From Lapidilactobacillus gannanensis (GTDB taxonomy: Bacteria; Bacillota; Bacilli; Lactobacillales; Lactobacillaceae): a stretch of 64,000 bases of DNA. The DNA lies in contig NZ_RHOT01000007.1 in assembly GCF_003946675.1 (NCBI RefSeq), positions 1-64,000 on the forward strand. Direction: 5' to 3'. The notes under the pieces were generated by a model that was not told the DNA's origin, did not search any database, and saw only the letters and a list, made by a program, of their open reading frames with translations. This document shows, piece by piece, positions 44,340 through 53,396 of this stretch; positions within the stretch are counted from its first letter, which is position 1, and each line of letters begins with the position of its first letter. The translations under genes were made by a program, and so were the position numbers.

Positions 44340-44459
44340 CAGTAAACTCCTTTAAGTAGTCATTAATAAATTAATTGTAGCACGATTGAAATCGGTTACG
44401 AATGTTTTTGTGATTAAGTAAATTCAATGGATTAATTTTAAAACAGAATTAGTTCTGAC

Positions 44460-45375
44460 GCCGTTGCGAGTCTTCTGCGGAGAATTAGTTTGGGGCAGAA
44501 TAGCGAACAACTCCGTTGCGGCCGGCGGGTTGTGGAACGGTGCTTAGACTGGGTGCCAAGTCTTTCCCAATTTGAAGAGGTGGTTGCTGGGCGATTTTTA
44601 GGGCGTGGAACGGCGTGGCCATCGATTTGAGCTTATTGCTAACGCAACAATCTCAAATACGAGGCTTTGACTAACTGCTAAAGCAGCAAGTCAAATTTCA
44701 CTGCTTCTCGCAAAATCGCTCGTACGCAAAGCAAGCCCCTTCCCTGACGCCAATCGCCCAGCAACCACCAGATGAAACTAACAGAATTGAGCACCACTGT
44801 GAGAAAACCAGCTTATAGTAACCAACAAAGCCTGTGTGACAATCTTTCGAGATGGAATTGAAAGATATCATACAGGCTATTTTTGTCTTGCTGTTTAACT
44901 ATTACTGGTGAGTGAATTGAGATGATCATTCTTACTAGCGTTGTCTTAACTACTAACAACAGTGAAGATCACCAACTCAACTCCAGACGGAATGGAGGGA
45001 TCTTGTCGTCAGCCGCGAAATTATTGTTAGTGCTTTAGCACTTACAATAAGCCTCGAATTTGAGATTTTTGTAGAAAAGCTCAAATCGACGGCCGCCGCG
45101 TTCCACAACCAGCAGCCCGCAATGCAGTCAAAACCAATTCCGTTTCAAAAGCTTCACCAGGTTTTGGTGCTTTTGAACTTGGGTCTGTAGTTAACTAAAA
45201 TCAATGCCAGCCGCATTCCACGACAAGCAACCCGCAATGGAGTCAGAACCAATTCTGTTTTGACAGATTCACTAGTTTTAGTACTTTGCACTTTGGTCTG
45301 TAATTGGCATCAATCGATGTCGGCCGCGTTCCACAACCCGCAGCCCGCAATGCATTCAAAACCAATTCTGTTTTT
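44460..45375. repeat. Family A composite hairpin element, locus A5
   Basis: 0.9 kb without genes between divergent nitroreductase and pepN. The left half is bounded by GGTGGTTGCTGGGCGATT (near 44579) and AATCGCCCAGCAACCACC (near 44753), with a TTTGAG/CTCAAA hairpin and the family hairpin at 44666-44695 (TTTGACT/AGTCAAA, CTGCT/AGCAG). A central terminator-like stem lies at 44829-44885. The right half has the hairpin at 45021-45050 (TTATTGT/ACAATAA, GTGCT/AGCAC). Three 115-bp units follow to 45375. This is the best-preserved full element together with A7. Confidence 0.85.
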
Positions 45376-45531
45376 TCGCAAATTTACTATAAGATAACCC
45401 TAGGAACTTTGCTAAAGTTACCGACTCTAAGAACAAACTGAGAAAATTACGACAATAAATCTAATAAACTCGCAATTATTAATTTGAAAGTCGTATAATA
45501 AACTTATTCTAATTAATTTGAGGAGGCACTC

Positions 45532-48087
45532 ATGGCTGAATTTACGCATTTTTATGAAACTTTTCAACCAGAACATTACAATGTTTATATCGACGTTAAT
45601 CGAGAAACAAAGCTAATTTCTGGGCAAACCACAATTACTGGTGATGCGAAGAAATCAACAATTTCCATTCATCAGAAAGATTTAGACGTCTCATCAATTT
45701 TAGCTGCTGATGAAGATGTGCCCTTTACCGTTGAGCCAGCAACCGATGAAATTCGCATCGATCTAGGCAAAACAGGGGCAACAACTTTAACGATTACTTA
45801 TACAGCACCCTTAACAGACTCAATGATGGGGATTTATCCGTCATATTACGAAGTTGATGGTGTTAAGAAACAAATTATTGGTACGCAATTTGAAACTAAT
45901 TTTGCCCGTCAAGCTTTTCCGTGTGTGGATGAACCAGAAGCCAAAGCGACATTTGATTTGGCCATTAAATATGACGAAAAACCTGGCGAAACGACTTTAA
46001 GCAACATGCCAGAAATCAAAGTTGAAAACGGTGTTCATTATTTTGACACCACGGTCCGGATGTCGACTTATTTGATTGCCTTTGCCTTTGGCGATTTGCA
46101 AAGTAAAATGACTGAAACTAAGAGTGGCGTCAAAATTGGCGTTTTTGCCACGAAAGCTCATCAAGCTAAGGAACTTGATTTTGCGTTAGATATTGCTAAG
46201 CGCTCAATCGAATTTTACGAAGATTTCTATCAAACACCATATCCATTACCACATTCATGGCAATTAGCTTTACCAGACTTCTCCGCTGGTGCCATGGAAA
46301 ACTGGGGTTTGGTGACTTATCGGGAAGCTTATTTAGTGCTTGATCCTGATAATACTTCACTAGAAATGAAACAATTAGTTGCCACAGTAATTGCCCACGA
46401 GTTAGCTCACCAATGGTTTGGTGATTTGGTAACGATGAAGTGGTGGGATGATCTCTGGTTAAATGAAAGTTTCGCTAATATGATGGAATATGTGGCCATT
46501 GATGCTTTGCAACCTGATTGGCACATTTGGGAAATGTTCCAGACTTCCGAAGCTGCTGCAGCTTTACAACGTGATGCAACTGACGGTGTACAATCTGTCC
46601 ATGTGAACGTGGAAAACCCAGCCGAAATTGATGCTTTATTTGATGGTGCGATTGTTTATGCCAAGGGAGCACGTTTATTAGTGATGGTGCGGGCTTTGTT
46701 GGGCGACGATGCGCTTCGTGAAGGCTTGAAAAATTATTTTGCTGCTCATCATTATGGCAATGCCACTGGTGCTGATTTATGGTCAGCCTTAGGTGCAGCT
46801 TCGCATTTAGATGTGGGTGCAATTATGAATTCTTGGTTGGAGCAACCTGGTTATCCAGTGGTTTCAGCCAGTGTTGTGAACGGTCAATTAACCCTGAAAC
46901 AACAACAATTTTTCGTCGGCGAAGGTGAAGAAGTTGGTCGTAAGTGGCAGATTCCGTTAAACGGCAACTACAAAGCAGTACCTGCGTTAATGACTGATAA
47001 AGAAGTCCAACTAGGCGACTATGCGAAACTTCGTCAAGAAAATGGCCAACCATTCCGCTTGAATATCGGTAATAATTCACACTTTATCGTTAAATACGAC
47101 GAAACATTGCAAGCAGACATCTTAGCTCACGTTGCTGAGCTTGATCCAATTTCACAGCTACAATTGTTACAAGACCTGCGGCTATTAGCTGAGGGTCGCC
47201 AGATTTCTTTCGCCGCCATCGTTCCCTTACTTGAGAAATTTGCTGATAGCGAATCAAATGTGGTTGCAACATTATTATATCGGGTCACTAACGACTTGAA
47301 GAAATTTGTAACTCCTGATTCTGCTGCAGAAAAGAATTTACAGGCTTTGATTGATCGTTTAAGTGTTAGCCAAATTGCGCGTTTAGGCTTGAAGCCAACT
47401 GCTGGCGAATCTAACGATGATCAATTGACTCGACCAGTTGTTTTAGGAGCGTCATTATATGCCAAGAATCCTGAAACAATTGCGGCTGTTCATGAATTGT
47501 TTGTGGCCAATCACGATAATTTAGTTAATTTATCAGCTGACATTCGGGTCTATGTGTTAATGAATGAAGTTAAAAATTACGGTACGCCAGAATTAATTGA
47601 CGAATTATTGAACGATTATCGTCAATCTTCTGATGCTAGCTACAAACAGAGTATCTGTGCTGCAGTAACTACTACGCCAGATCCAAAGATGATTGCTAAA
47701 ATCGTGGCTGAATTTGAAAATGCCGCCACAGTTAAACCACAAGATTTACGTGCTTGGTTCCGAGGTATCTTGAATAATAATCATGGTCAACAGGCTGCTT
47801 GGGACTGGATCCGTAATGATTGGCAATGGTTGGAAGACACTGTTGGCGGTGATATGGAATTCACGACCTTCATCACAGTTATTGCTGGTATCTTCCGGAC
47901 CCCAGAACGCTTGGCTGAATTTAAAGCTTTCTTTGAGCCAAAAATCAATACACCTGGTTTAACACGGGAAATCAAGATGGACACCAAGGTGATTGAAACT
48001 CGAGTTAACTTGATTGAGGCTGAAAAGACTGCTGTTAATGGTGCAATTGCTTTAGCCGTTGAAAAGGGTATTATCGGGTTCAACTAA
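45532..48087 (+). CDS. pepN: Aminopeptidase N (family M1)
   Basis: 851-aa cytosolic zinc aminopeptidase, a main general aminopeptidase of lactic acid bacteria. Seen: the exopeptidase motif GAMENWGLVTYRE near residues 254-266, the zinc site HELAHQWFGDLVTMKWWDDLWLNE near 290 (HExxH and the third ligand E), and a long helical C-terminal domain. Length fits PepN. GAGGAGG lies 7 bp before the ATG and a TATAAT box about 35 bp upstream. No signal peptide, as expected. Confidence 0.97.
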   Translation: MAEFTHFYETFQPEHYNVYIDVNRETKLISGQTTITGDAKKSTISIHQKDLDVSSILAADEDVPFTVEPATDEIRIDLGKTGATTLTITYTAPLTDSMMGIYPSYYEVDGVKKQIIGTQFETNFARQAFPCVDEPEAKATFDLAIKYDEKPGETTLSNMPEIKVENGVHYFDTTVRMSTYLIAFAFGDLQSKMTETKSGVKIGVFATKAHQAKELDFALDIAKRSIEFYEDFYQTPYPLPHSWQLALPDFSAGAMENWGLVTYREAYLVLDPDNTSLEMKQLVATVIAHELAHQWFGDLVTMKWWDDLWLNESFANMMEYVAIDALQPDWHIWEMFQTSEAAAALQRDATDGVQSVHVNVENPAEIDALFDGAIVYAKGARLLVMVRALLGDDALREGLKNYFAAHHYGNATGADLWSALGAASHLDVGAIMNSWLEQPGYPVVSASVVNGQLTLKQQQFFVGEGEEVGRKWQIPLNGNYKAVPALMTDKEVQLGDYAKLRQENGQPFRLNIGNNSHFIVKYDETLQADILAHVAELDPISQLQLLQDLRLLAEGRQISFAAIVPLLEKFADSESNVVATLLYRVTNDLKKFVTPDSAAEKNLQALIDRLSVSQIARLGLKPTAGESNDDQLTRPVVLGASLYAKNPETIAAVHELFVANHDNLVNLSADIRVYVLMNEVKNYGTPELIDELLNDYRQSSDASYKQSICAAVTTTPDPKMIAKIVAEFENAATVKPQDLRAWFRGILNNNHGQQAAWDWIRNDWQWLEDTVGGDMEFTTFITVIAGIFRTPERLAEFKAFFEPKINTPGLTREIKMDTKVIETRVNLIEAEKTAVNGAIALAVEKGIIGFN

Positions 48088-48129
48088 TCCCTGAGGGGAA
48101 TGCTTACGAAAACGCTCTAATCAGCTCAG

Positions 48130-48600
48130 TAAAGTTTAGTGGAATCGTGCTAGGTCCTCCCCAATTTGTGGAGGTGGTTGCTGGGCAATTTTGCGGACGC
48201 AAGCAGCGGATTAAATCTAAAGTTGGTTTGGGGCAAAATAGCGGATAACTCCGTTGCGGCCGGCGGGTTCCAAAACCCGCAGCCCGCAATGCAGTCAGAA
48301 CCAATTCCGTTTTAATAACTTTACCAGATTTTAGTGCTTTTGAACTTTGGTTTTTAATTGGCATCAATCAGTGTCGGCCGCGTTCCACGACAAGCAGCCC
48401 GGAATGCAGTCAGAACCAATTCCGTTTCAAAAACTTCACAGGTTTTAGCGCTTTTGAACTTTGATTTGTAATTGGCATCAATCGATGTCGGCCGCGTTCC
48501 ACAACCCGCAGCCCGGAATGCAGTCAGGACCAATTCTGTTTCGAAAGCTTCACTAGGTTTTAGTGTCTTTGAATTTTGGTCTTTAATCGCAACCCGTAAT
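48130..48600. repeat. Family A locus A6 (tandem 115-bp units, no central hairpin pair)
   Basis: It starts with CTCCCCAATTTG...GGTGGTTGCTGGGCAATTTT and CTCCGTTGCGGCCGGCGGG. Three tandem units follow, with CAGTCAGAACC at 48292, 48407 and 48521 (spacing 115 and 114 bp). The conserved 30-nt hairpins are absent, so the tandem units can exist without them. Apparent reading frames here are repeat-derived. Confidence 0.8.
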
Positions 48601-48650
48601 CTAAAACAGCAACTTGTCGAGACAAGTAATTTATTGGAAACTAAATAGCT

Positions 48651-48692
48651 ATAGCCCACAAATCGCGATTTAATCAGGTTTATGGGCTTTTT
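48651..48692 (+). terminator. Probable terminator after the A6 repeat
   Basis: AGCCCA...TGGGCT with a long loop, followed by T6. It is the first clear plus-strand terminator after pepN, about 565 bp downstream, so the pepN transcript may include the A6 repeat. Confidence 0.6.
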
Positions 48693-48709
48693 TGACTAAG
48701 CATTCTTTT

Positions 48710-48737
48710 TTGACACGCCCTCAGATAGTGTTACAAT
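48710..48737 (+). promoter_or_regulatory. Promoter of the NmrA-like gene
   Basis: TTGACA (48710-48715), 16-bp spacer, TACAAT (48732-48737). The expected start is near 48745, about 72 nt before the gene at 48817. Confidence 0.7.
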
Positions 48738-48816
48738 GATGCCAATTAATGAGAGGTTTGGTGGTCATTAACAGACAGCAAACTAATCTACAGGTACTGA
48801 AGGGGGAAGTTGTCTG

Positions 48817-49683
48817 ATGACAAAATATGCTTTGACTGGCGTAACTGGCCATTTTGGTGGTGTTGCTGTTCGAGTTTTGGCTCAATTGGTGGCACCAACT
48901 GATATTATTGCAATTGCCCGTAATGTGGAGAAAGCCAAGGCCATCGTCCCAGCTGGTGTTGAGGTGCGCGCGGGTGACTATGAAAATCCTGCTACATTAC
49001 GGCAGGCGCTAACTGGTGTTGATCGGTTATTATTAGTTTCGTCACATCCTAGTCCGACAATGACTCGTGAGCGTCAACAATTGAACGTCGTGATTGCTGC
49101 TCATGACGTTGGTGTGAAGTTTATTGCTTATACTAGTTTTCCACATACGGAAAGTGCTGTTCGTCCTGCAAAAATTCAATTTGTTGCTGATCACCGAGCA
49201 ACCGAGGATGCAATTTTGGCTACGGGAATGGCCCATAGTTTCCTCAGAAATAATTGGTATCTGGAAAATGAAGCGCGCTTGATTAAGGGAGCGCTGGCTG
49301 GTGATCCTTATATTTATGCTGCTGGTGAAGGTCGAATTGGTTGGGCGTTGGAGCGCGAGTATGCAGAAGCTGCTGCTCGGGTGCTAGCCATGGAAGAACC
49401 ACGTGAAGTTTACGAGTTAACTGGACAACCGCGTACTTATCAGGATTTAGCCGCAGTTATTCCTGAGGACTTTGAAATTGATAGTGTTGACGTTGATACT
49501 TATCAACAAACTTTGCAAGAGTCAGGCATGTTACCAGCTGTTGCAACCCAATTAGCTCTTTTCCAACAGTTAATGCGTGATGGTGACTTAAGTGAAGAGA
49601 ACGATGACTTCCAAGCTGCTTTGGGCCATCCCTTAACAGATTTTGGTGCAGCAGTGCAAGAAGTAATTGCTAGTGATCGTTAA
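48817..49683 (+). CDS. NmrA-like NAD(P)-binding protein (QOR2/SDR type)
   Basis: 288 aa with an N-terminal Rossmann motif TGVTGHFGGVAVRVL at residues 7-21, then IAIARNVEKAKAIV, and later TSFPHTESAVRPAKI and LRNNWYLENEA. This is the pattern of the atypical short-chain dehydrogenases of the NmrA/QOR2 group, which reduce quinones or sense the NADP/NADPH ratio. GGGGGAAG lies 8 bp before the ATG. It is followed by a structured, possibly RNA-coding region. Confidence 0.88.
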   Translation: MTKYALTGVTGHFGGVAVRVLAQLVAPTDIIAIARNVEKAKAIVPAGVEVRAGDYENPATLRQALTGVDRLLLVSSHPSPTMTRERQQLNVVIAAHDVGVKFIAYTSFPHTESAVRPAKIQFVADHRATEDAILATGMAHSFLRNNWYLENEARLIKGALAGDPYIYAAGEGRIGWALEREYAEAAARVLAMEEPREVYELTGQPRTYQDLAAVIPEDFEIDSVDVDTYQQTLQESGMLPAVATQLALFQQLMRDGDLSEENDDFQAALGHPLTDFGAAVQEVIASDR

Positions 49684-49689
49684 ATTAAA

Positions 49690-49930
49690 TAAAAATAAAA
49701 TTGAATCGGGTGACCGCCGATGCCATTAGTTAATTGAACCACGCAGAGTGAGATAATCTCCGGATAGGATGGCGAGGAAAGCATGACTTTAGCATGTATC
49801 GCTGGTTGGCTGAATTAATCGATTAATTAGCTTAATTTAGTCAAGCTTACGGCGAATAAAATCGTCCAAATTCATTTGTAAAAGTATCATTGTTATTAGC
49901 TTAATGGCTAATCATGATGATACTTTTTTG
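49690..49930 (+). ncRNA. Candidate structured RNA or 3' UTR
   Basis: Part of a 461-bp gap. It contains many self-complementary pieces: GAGATAATCTC, GCATG-ACTTTA-GCATG, TTAATCGATTAA, a possible long-range CGCCG/CGGCG closure (about 49713 with 49853), and a strong terminator at 49880-49929 (AAAAGTATCAT/ATGATACTTTT, inner ATTAGC/GCTAAT, T6). I cannot match it to 6S, SRP, RNase P, tmRNA or a known riboswitch. It may be the 3' UTR of the gene before it. Confidence 0.4.
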
Positions 49931-50144
49931 TTGCTAAGAATAACGCTTTAAGACGAGTCTTTTTAAAAGCAGTGTTAGGTGGCTCGTTGCGACTTAGTTG
50001 CTGGTAGTAAGAAATGAAGTTGCGCCCGTCAAGGGGAGGGCTCAGGGATGATTTTGAAAGCGCCGATTTTACCACTATCCTAAGTCTGATAACGTGTATA
50101 CTAAAAAAGTATGTTTAATCTACGGATATATAGGGAATATTAAA

Positions 50145-50729
50145 ATGAAATTAGCGGTTTTTGTAATATTAGCGCAATTTTCTGATTGGGAAGGTGCTTA
50201 CTTAGCCAGTCAATTAAATCAAAGTGATCAATGGCAAGTTAGGTATGCGGCTAATCAGCGTCAAGCCACTTCGATTCGTGGCATGACGCTTGTTCCTGAT
50301 TATCAGCTTGATCATTTACCCAGTAAAATTGATTTATTAGTTTTGATTGGTGGTAAGGCTTGGCAATTGAATAATTTAGAATTAGTAACTTTAATTCAGC
50401 AACGTTTACAAACAAATCAGCCTGTGGCAGCTATTTGCGGTGCTGTTGATTTCTTAGCAGCTCAAGGCTTACTTAATAACTACCAGCATACTGGCAATAG
50501 TTTAGCCTCGTGGGCAAACTTCACAAAATATCGAAATTCAGCTGATTTTAAAGAACAACAAGTTGTTTGTGATCGTAATTTAGTGACGGCTAACGGGACT
50601 GCTAGTTTGGACTTTACTGAAACGGTATTAAACTTAATTCATTTTTCAAATCAGAATCAGCAACTTGTTGATTTATATCGACTTGGCTTTTATCGCTATG
50701 TGGCTAAATACGGGAATCCTTTCGCCTAA
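50145..50729 (+). CDS. DJ-1/PfpI family protein
   Basis: 194 aa. Seen: MKLAVFVILAQFSDWEGAYL, VLIGGKAWQLNN near residue 65, and the nucleophile elbow PVAAICGAVDFLA with the conserved cysteine near 95. The family includes amidotransferase-like and glyoxalase/deglycase enzymes; YajL- and PfpI-type roles cannot be told apart here. The ATG at 50145 is preferred to a GTG at 50094 because it begins the core fold and AGGGAA lies 8 bp upstream. Confidence 0.85.
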   Translation: MKLAVFVILAQFSDWEGAYLASQLNQSDQWQVRYAANQRQATSIRGMTLVPDYQLDHLPSKIDLLVLIGGKAWQLNNLELVTLIQQRLQTNQPVAAICGAVDFLAAQGLLNNYQHTGNSLASWANFTKYRNSADFKEQQVVCDRNLVTANGTASLDFTETVLNLIHFSNQNQQLVDLYRLGFYRYVAKYGNPFA

Positions 50730-50752
50730 TAAAATTTGGAGTAGATGTAATC

Positions 50753-51469
50753 ATGACAAAGACAACTCGCGGCTATTTACCAGAAACGGCCAGCTTACCC
50801 TTGGCTAGTAATCAAGCTGAGTTATTGAAAATGATTTCAGCTGCTGATGCTGTAACGCGAACTGCAGCCGCACGAATTATTCGACAAAAGCAAAGTTTAG
50901 ATGTACCACTGACCTTGGCGCTATTAGCACAGTTACAACTTGAAGATAAGCTTTATCCTAAAATTGAGATTTGCCAAACTTTGCAAACTGGTGATGCAGC
51001 TGTGATCAAATTAATGTTGCCATTAGTTGGTAAAATTGGTCATAATCAATTAATTAGTTGGCGTCAATGTACTACTTCAAAAAAGATATCTTATCCTTTA
51101 CCGCGTGATATTATTGCTCGAACGTTGGCCCGAGTGTCGGCTGATTATTTTTCAGATATTTTAGTCTTTTTTGAGAATAATGCTACTGAAGCTGAACAAA
51201 TGGAATTATTGGATACACTTGGTTTTAAATGTTTCTACAGTCCAACCTTAGCATCTGCAGAGAATCTAAGGCGTATTTACCTAAGTCTAAAAAAGCCGTT
51301 AGGTGACAATCTGCTGACGTGGAAATTTGTGACGCTGTTATCGGCTTTCGATAATGCTTTAAGCCAACAAATCATGGCAACTTTAAGCGAACAAACTAGG
51401 CCGCTGATTCAAACGGAGCTGCAACGTTCAGCGCGGTTAGCTGCCAACAAGCATGATGACATTGGTTAG
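50753..51469 (+). CDS. Hypothetical helical (HEAT-like) protein
   Basis: 238 aa, no membrane segment. The sequence is almost all amphipathic helices (AVTRTAAARIIRQKQSL, LTLALLAQLQLEDKLYPKI), resembling HEAT/PBS-lyase-type repeats. It follows the DJ-1 gene by 23 bp with TGGAG upstream, so the two are likely cotranscribed. I recognise no catalytic motif. Confidence 0.65.
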   Translation: MTKTTRGYLPETASLPLASNQAELLKMISAADAVTRTAAARIIRQKQSLDVPLTLALLAQLQLEDKLYPKIEICQTLQTGDAAVIKLMLPLVGKIGHNQLISWRQCTTSKKISYPLPRDIIARTLARVSADYFSDILVFFENNATEAEQMELLDTLGFKCFYSPTLASAENLRRIYLSLKKPLGDNLLTWKFVTLLSAFDNALSQQIMATLSEQTRPLIQTELQRSARLAANKHDDIG

Positions 51470-51587
51470 CCCTGCGCTGACCAGTCAAGAAATCTTTGCT
51501 ATTTAGGCAATTATCTTTACAGAATTCGGATCACAGCCTAATCTAAGTGGTGATTAGAGTTGCTTACGTTTAGCTGAGGTGATTGAT

Positions 51588-51917
51588 ATGAGAAATTATC
51601 GGCGGTTTCGTACGTTACATGGTTTGGTGAAAGAAAATGAACAATCAGGTAGTTATCAAGCTTCCCAAGCGGAATATCAGCAATGGCAGCAAGATTACCA
51701 GGCTGCGAAAACCATTCGGTCTGATTCACGGGATGATTACCAAATTGGCTATGATCAAGCGGTCAATGATTTTAGAAGTCAACATTTATTTCAACACTAT
51801 CCGACTAAGTTAATTGCCTGGGAAGCACAAGTTTCTGACGAGCGGACTGCGGAGATTGTTGACTATATCAAGGGTTACCACGCGGCCGAACAGCAGTTGA
51901 CTGTCACTAAATTTTAA
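51588..51917 (+). CDS. Hypothetical soluble protein
   Basis: 109 aa, rich in Q, Y and charged residues (YQASQAEYQQWQQDYQAAK). No signal peptide or hydrophobic segment. TGAGGT lies 7 bp before the ATG at 51588; a GTG at 51579 overlaps it. It stands 118 bp after the preceding gene. The family is unknown. Confidence 0.6.
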   Translation: MRNYRRFRTLHGLVKENEQSGSYQASQAEYQQWQQDYQAAKTIRSDSRDDYQIGYDQAVNDFRSQHLFQHYPTKLIAWEAQVSDERTAEIVDYIKGYHAAEQQLTVTKF

Positions 51918-52004
51918 AATGACAAAATTGTTCGTGCAATCTATGGTTAGGCGCCAGCTTATTTCGTTAAACTTTAGTTATCGAAATATGAATGGAGTGA
52001 TAGC

Positions 52005-52328
52005 ATGCCATTGTTTGCAATTGTTATTGATTTGATTACTTTAGGCGTTTATTGGCTGCAGGCTGATTATTTAGCGACGGGGTTAACGTTAGTTGGTTTT
52101 ATTTTACAGGCGGCTTTAGTATTAGTATTGCTGTTGTTAACAATTGATTATCAGGGACCGCGGTTAACGCGCTATCGGCCAGTGGGCTATGCTTATTTGA
52201 CGATTCGTTATGGCATAATTGTGCTGTCCTTGGTGATCAATGCGCTAGTTTTATTCTTAGAAGCTTTGGCTTACTTTGGGATTAACGATGTGCTATTTCA
52301 GCAAGGTGCGGCACTGATTCTCAACTAA
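52005..52328 (+). CDS. Hypothetical membrane protein
   Basis: 107 aa with about three to four hydrophobic segments (FAIVIDLITLGVYWLQ, LVGFILQAALVLVLLLLTI, YGIIVLSLVINALVLFLEAL). TGGAGTG lies 7 bp before the ATG. It is on the same strand as its neighbours, with 87 bp before it and 161 bp after. No recognised family. Confidence 0.6.
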   Translation: MPLFAIVIDLITLGVYWLQADYLATGLTLVGFILQAALVLVLLLLTIDYQGPRLTRYRPVGYAYLTIRYGIIVLSLVINALVLFLEALAYFGINDVLFQQGAALILN

Positions 52329-52489
52329 CCGTGCGGCCAAAGACAGTTAGTCATTGAACAAAATTGCGCGCTTTTCCTTCCGCACTTGGTGGTTTAAAGT
52401 AAGTCCAAACAAATTTTCGGCAAAACCAAGTCCAATTATGGATAGTGACGTTACCGAAGCATTTGGATGCTACTGAGGAGGTCATCACA

Positions 52490-53104
52490 ATGAAATCAGC
52501 AACAACATTTCACACGTCGGCTGGTCGATTATCGTTAGCGGCGTTACTTTTGCTAATTGGTTATGGTTGCTTAATGTTATTCCCTTGGGCTTGGTGGGCG
52601 TTATTGGTTAGTGGTGCTTTAGCTTGGTTGGTGGCTTTCAATTCAAGTGGCCGCGTGGCTTTTGGCCGACCACGACGCCTGTGGTTAGTACCGCTTGGGG
52701 TACTTCTTTATTTTGGTGTTAGTATCTTGGTCGGAATCGGGGCGCGCACCGTCGGGTTGAAGTGGACTGAAAATCCAGCAGCGGCAGCAGCGTGGTGGCC
52801 ATTAATAGCGCAATTACCGCTTATGCTGATGGGAGAGGAATTGCTAGGAATTGGAGTGCTTGAAGGTGCACGCGCTCAAGGCTGTCCCTGGTGGGTAAGT
52901 ACGTTACTAAGTGGGCTAGTTTTTGGGCTAATGCATTTCTTTGACTATTGGGATGGTTCGCTAGGCTCAACCTTGTTGCATGTTTTATTATTACAAGGTG
53001 TTGCTCGGCTAATTCTTAATCGTATTTATATAGCTGGCGGTCAGAGTATTTGGCGTTCTTGGCTGACCCATCTTTTAATTGATCTCGTTGCCCTTGCTAT
53101 TTAA
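52490..53104 (+). CDS. CPBP-family intramembrane metalloprotease
   Basis: 204 aa with six or more membrane segments. Seen: the EE motif in LMGEELLGIGVLEGA near residues 117-131, the second motif FGLMHFFDYWDG with its histidine, and a third histidine in WLTHLLIDL. This matches the CPBP (CAAX protease/bacteriocin-processing) family; in lactobacilli such proteins are often linked to bacteriocin immunity. No bacteriocin gene was found nearby. The ATG at 52490 has GAGGAGG 8 bp upstream, better than a GTG/TTG frame at 52445. Confidence 0.82.
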   Translation: MKSATTFHTSAGRLSLAALLLLIGYGCLMLFPWAWWALLVSGALAWLVAFNSSGRVAFGRPRRLWLVPLGVLLYFGVSILVGIGARTVGLKWTENPAAAAAWWPLIAQLPLMLMGEELLGIGVLEGARAQGCPWWVSTLLSGLVFGLMHFFDYWDGSLGSTLLHVLLLQGVARLILNRIYIAGGQSIWRSWLTHLLIDLVALAI

Positions 53105-53170
53105 AAATCGCGCGGATAAAATAACAAGAATTGAGCATCACTAATTCTAAAAAATTGCAATAAATAGTTG

Positions 53171-53218
53171 AGCCAGTGTGATAATTTCTCTAGATGAAAT
53201 TATCACACTGGCTATTTT
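53171..53218 (+). terminator. Terminator of the CPBP gene
   Basis: An 18-bp perfect stem, AGCCAGTGTGATAATTTC with its inverse around TCTAGAT, followed by ATTTTAAT. The stem resembles the AGCCTGTGTGA terminators of the family A elements, with compensating changes. Confidence 0.88.
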
Positions 53219-53396
53219 AATCTGATGGGTCCTTCTGATAGTGGTCACTTTTTTAATTTAGCAGACTGATGTATGACGCTAAAATTAAGGTGTTTAAACA
53301 ATAAGTTAATCAAGACTAATTTTTTTGTTGTGATTAATAAATTTATGTGATAGGCTGAAATTAGAGTTTGTTTTTAAAAAAGAATGGAGGATCTTG

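Noticed and set aside
48104-48659. Overlapping reading frames with repeated FETELVLTAFRAA...GTRP peptides
   Set aside because: They follow the 115-bp DNA repeat, lack ribosome sites and recur at every family A locus in mixed frames. They are repeat-derived, not genes.
50094-50144. Longer start of the DJ-1-like protein
   Set aside because: The extra 17 residues precede the normal first strand and have no ribosome site; ATG 50145 fits better.
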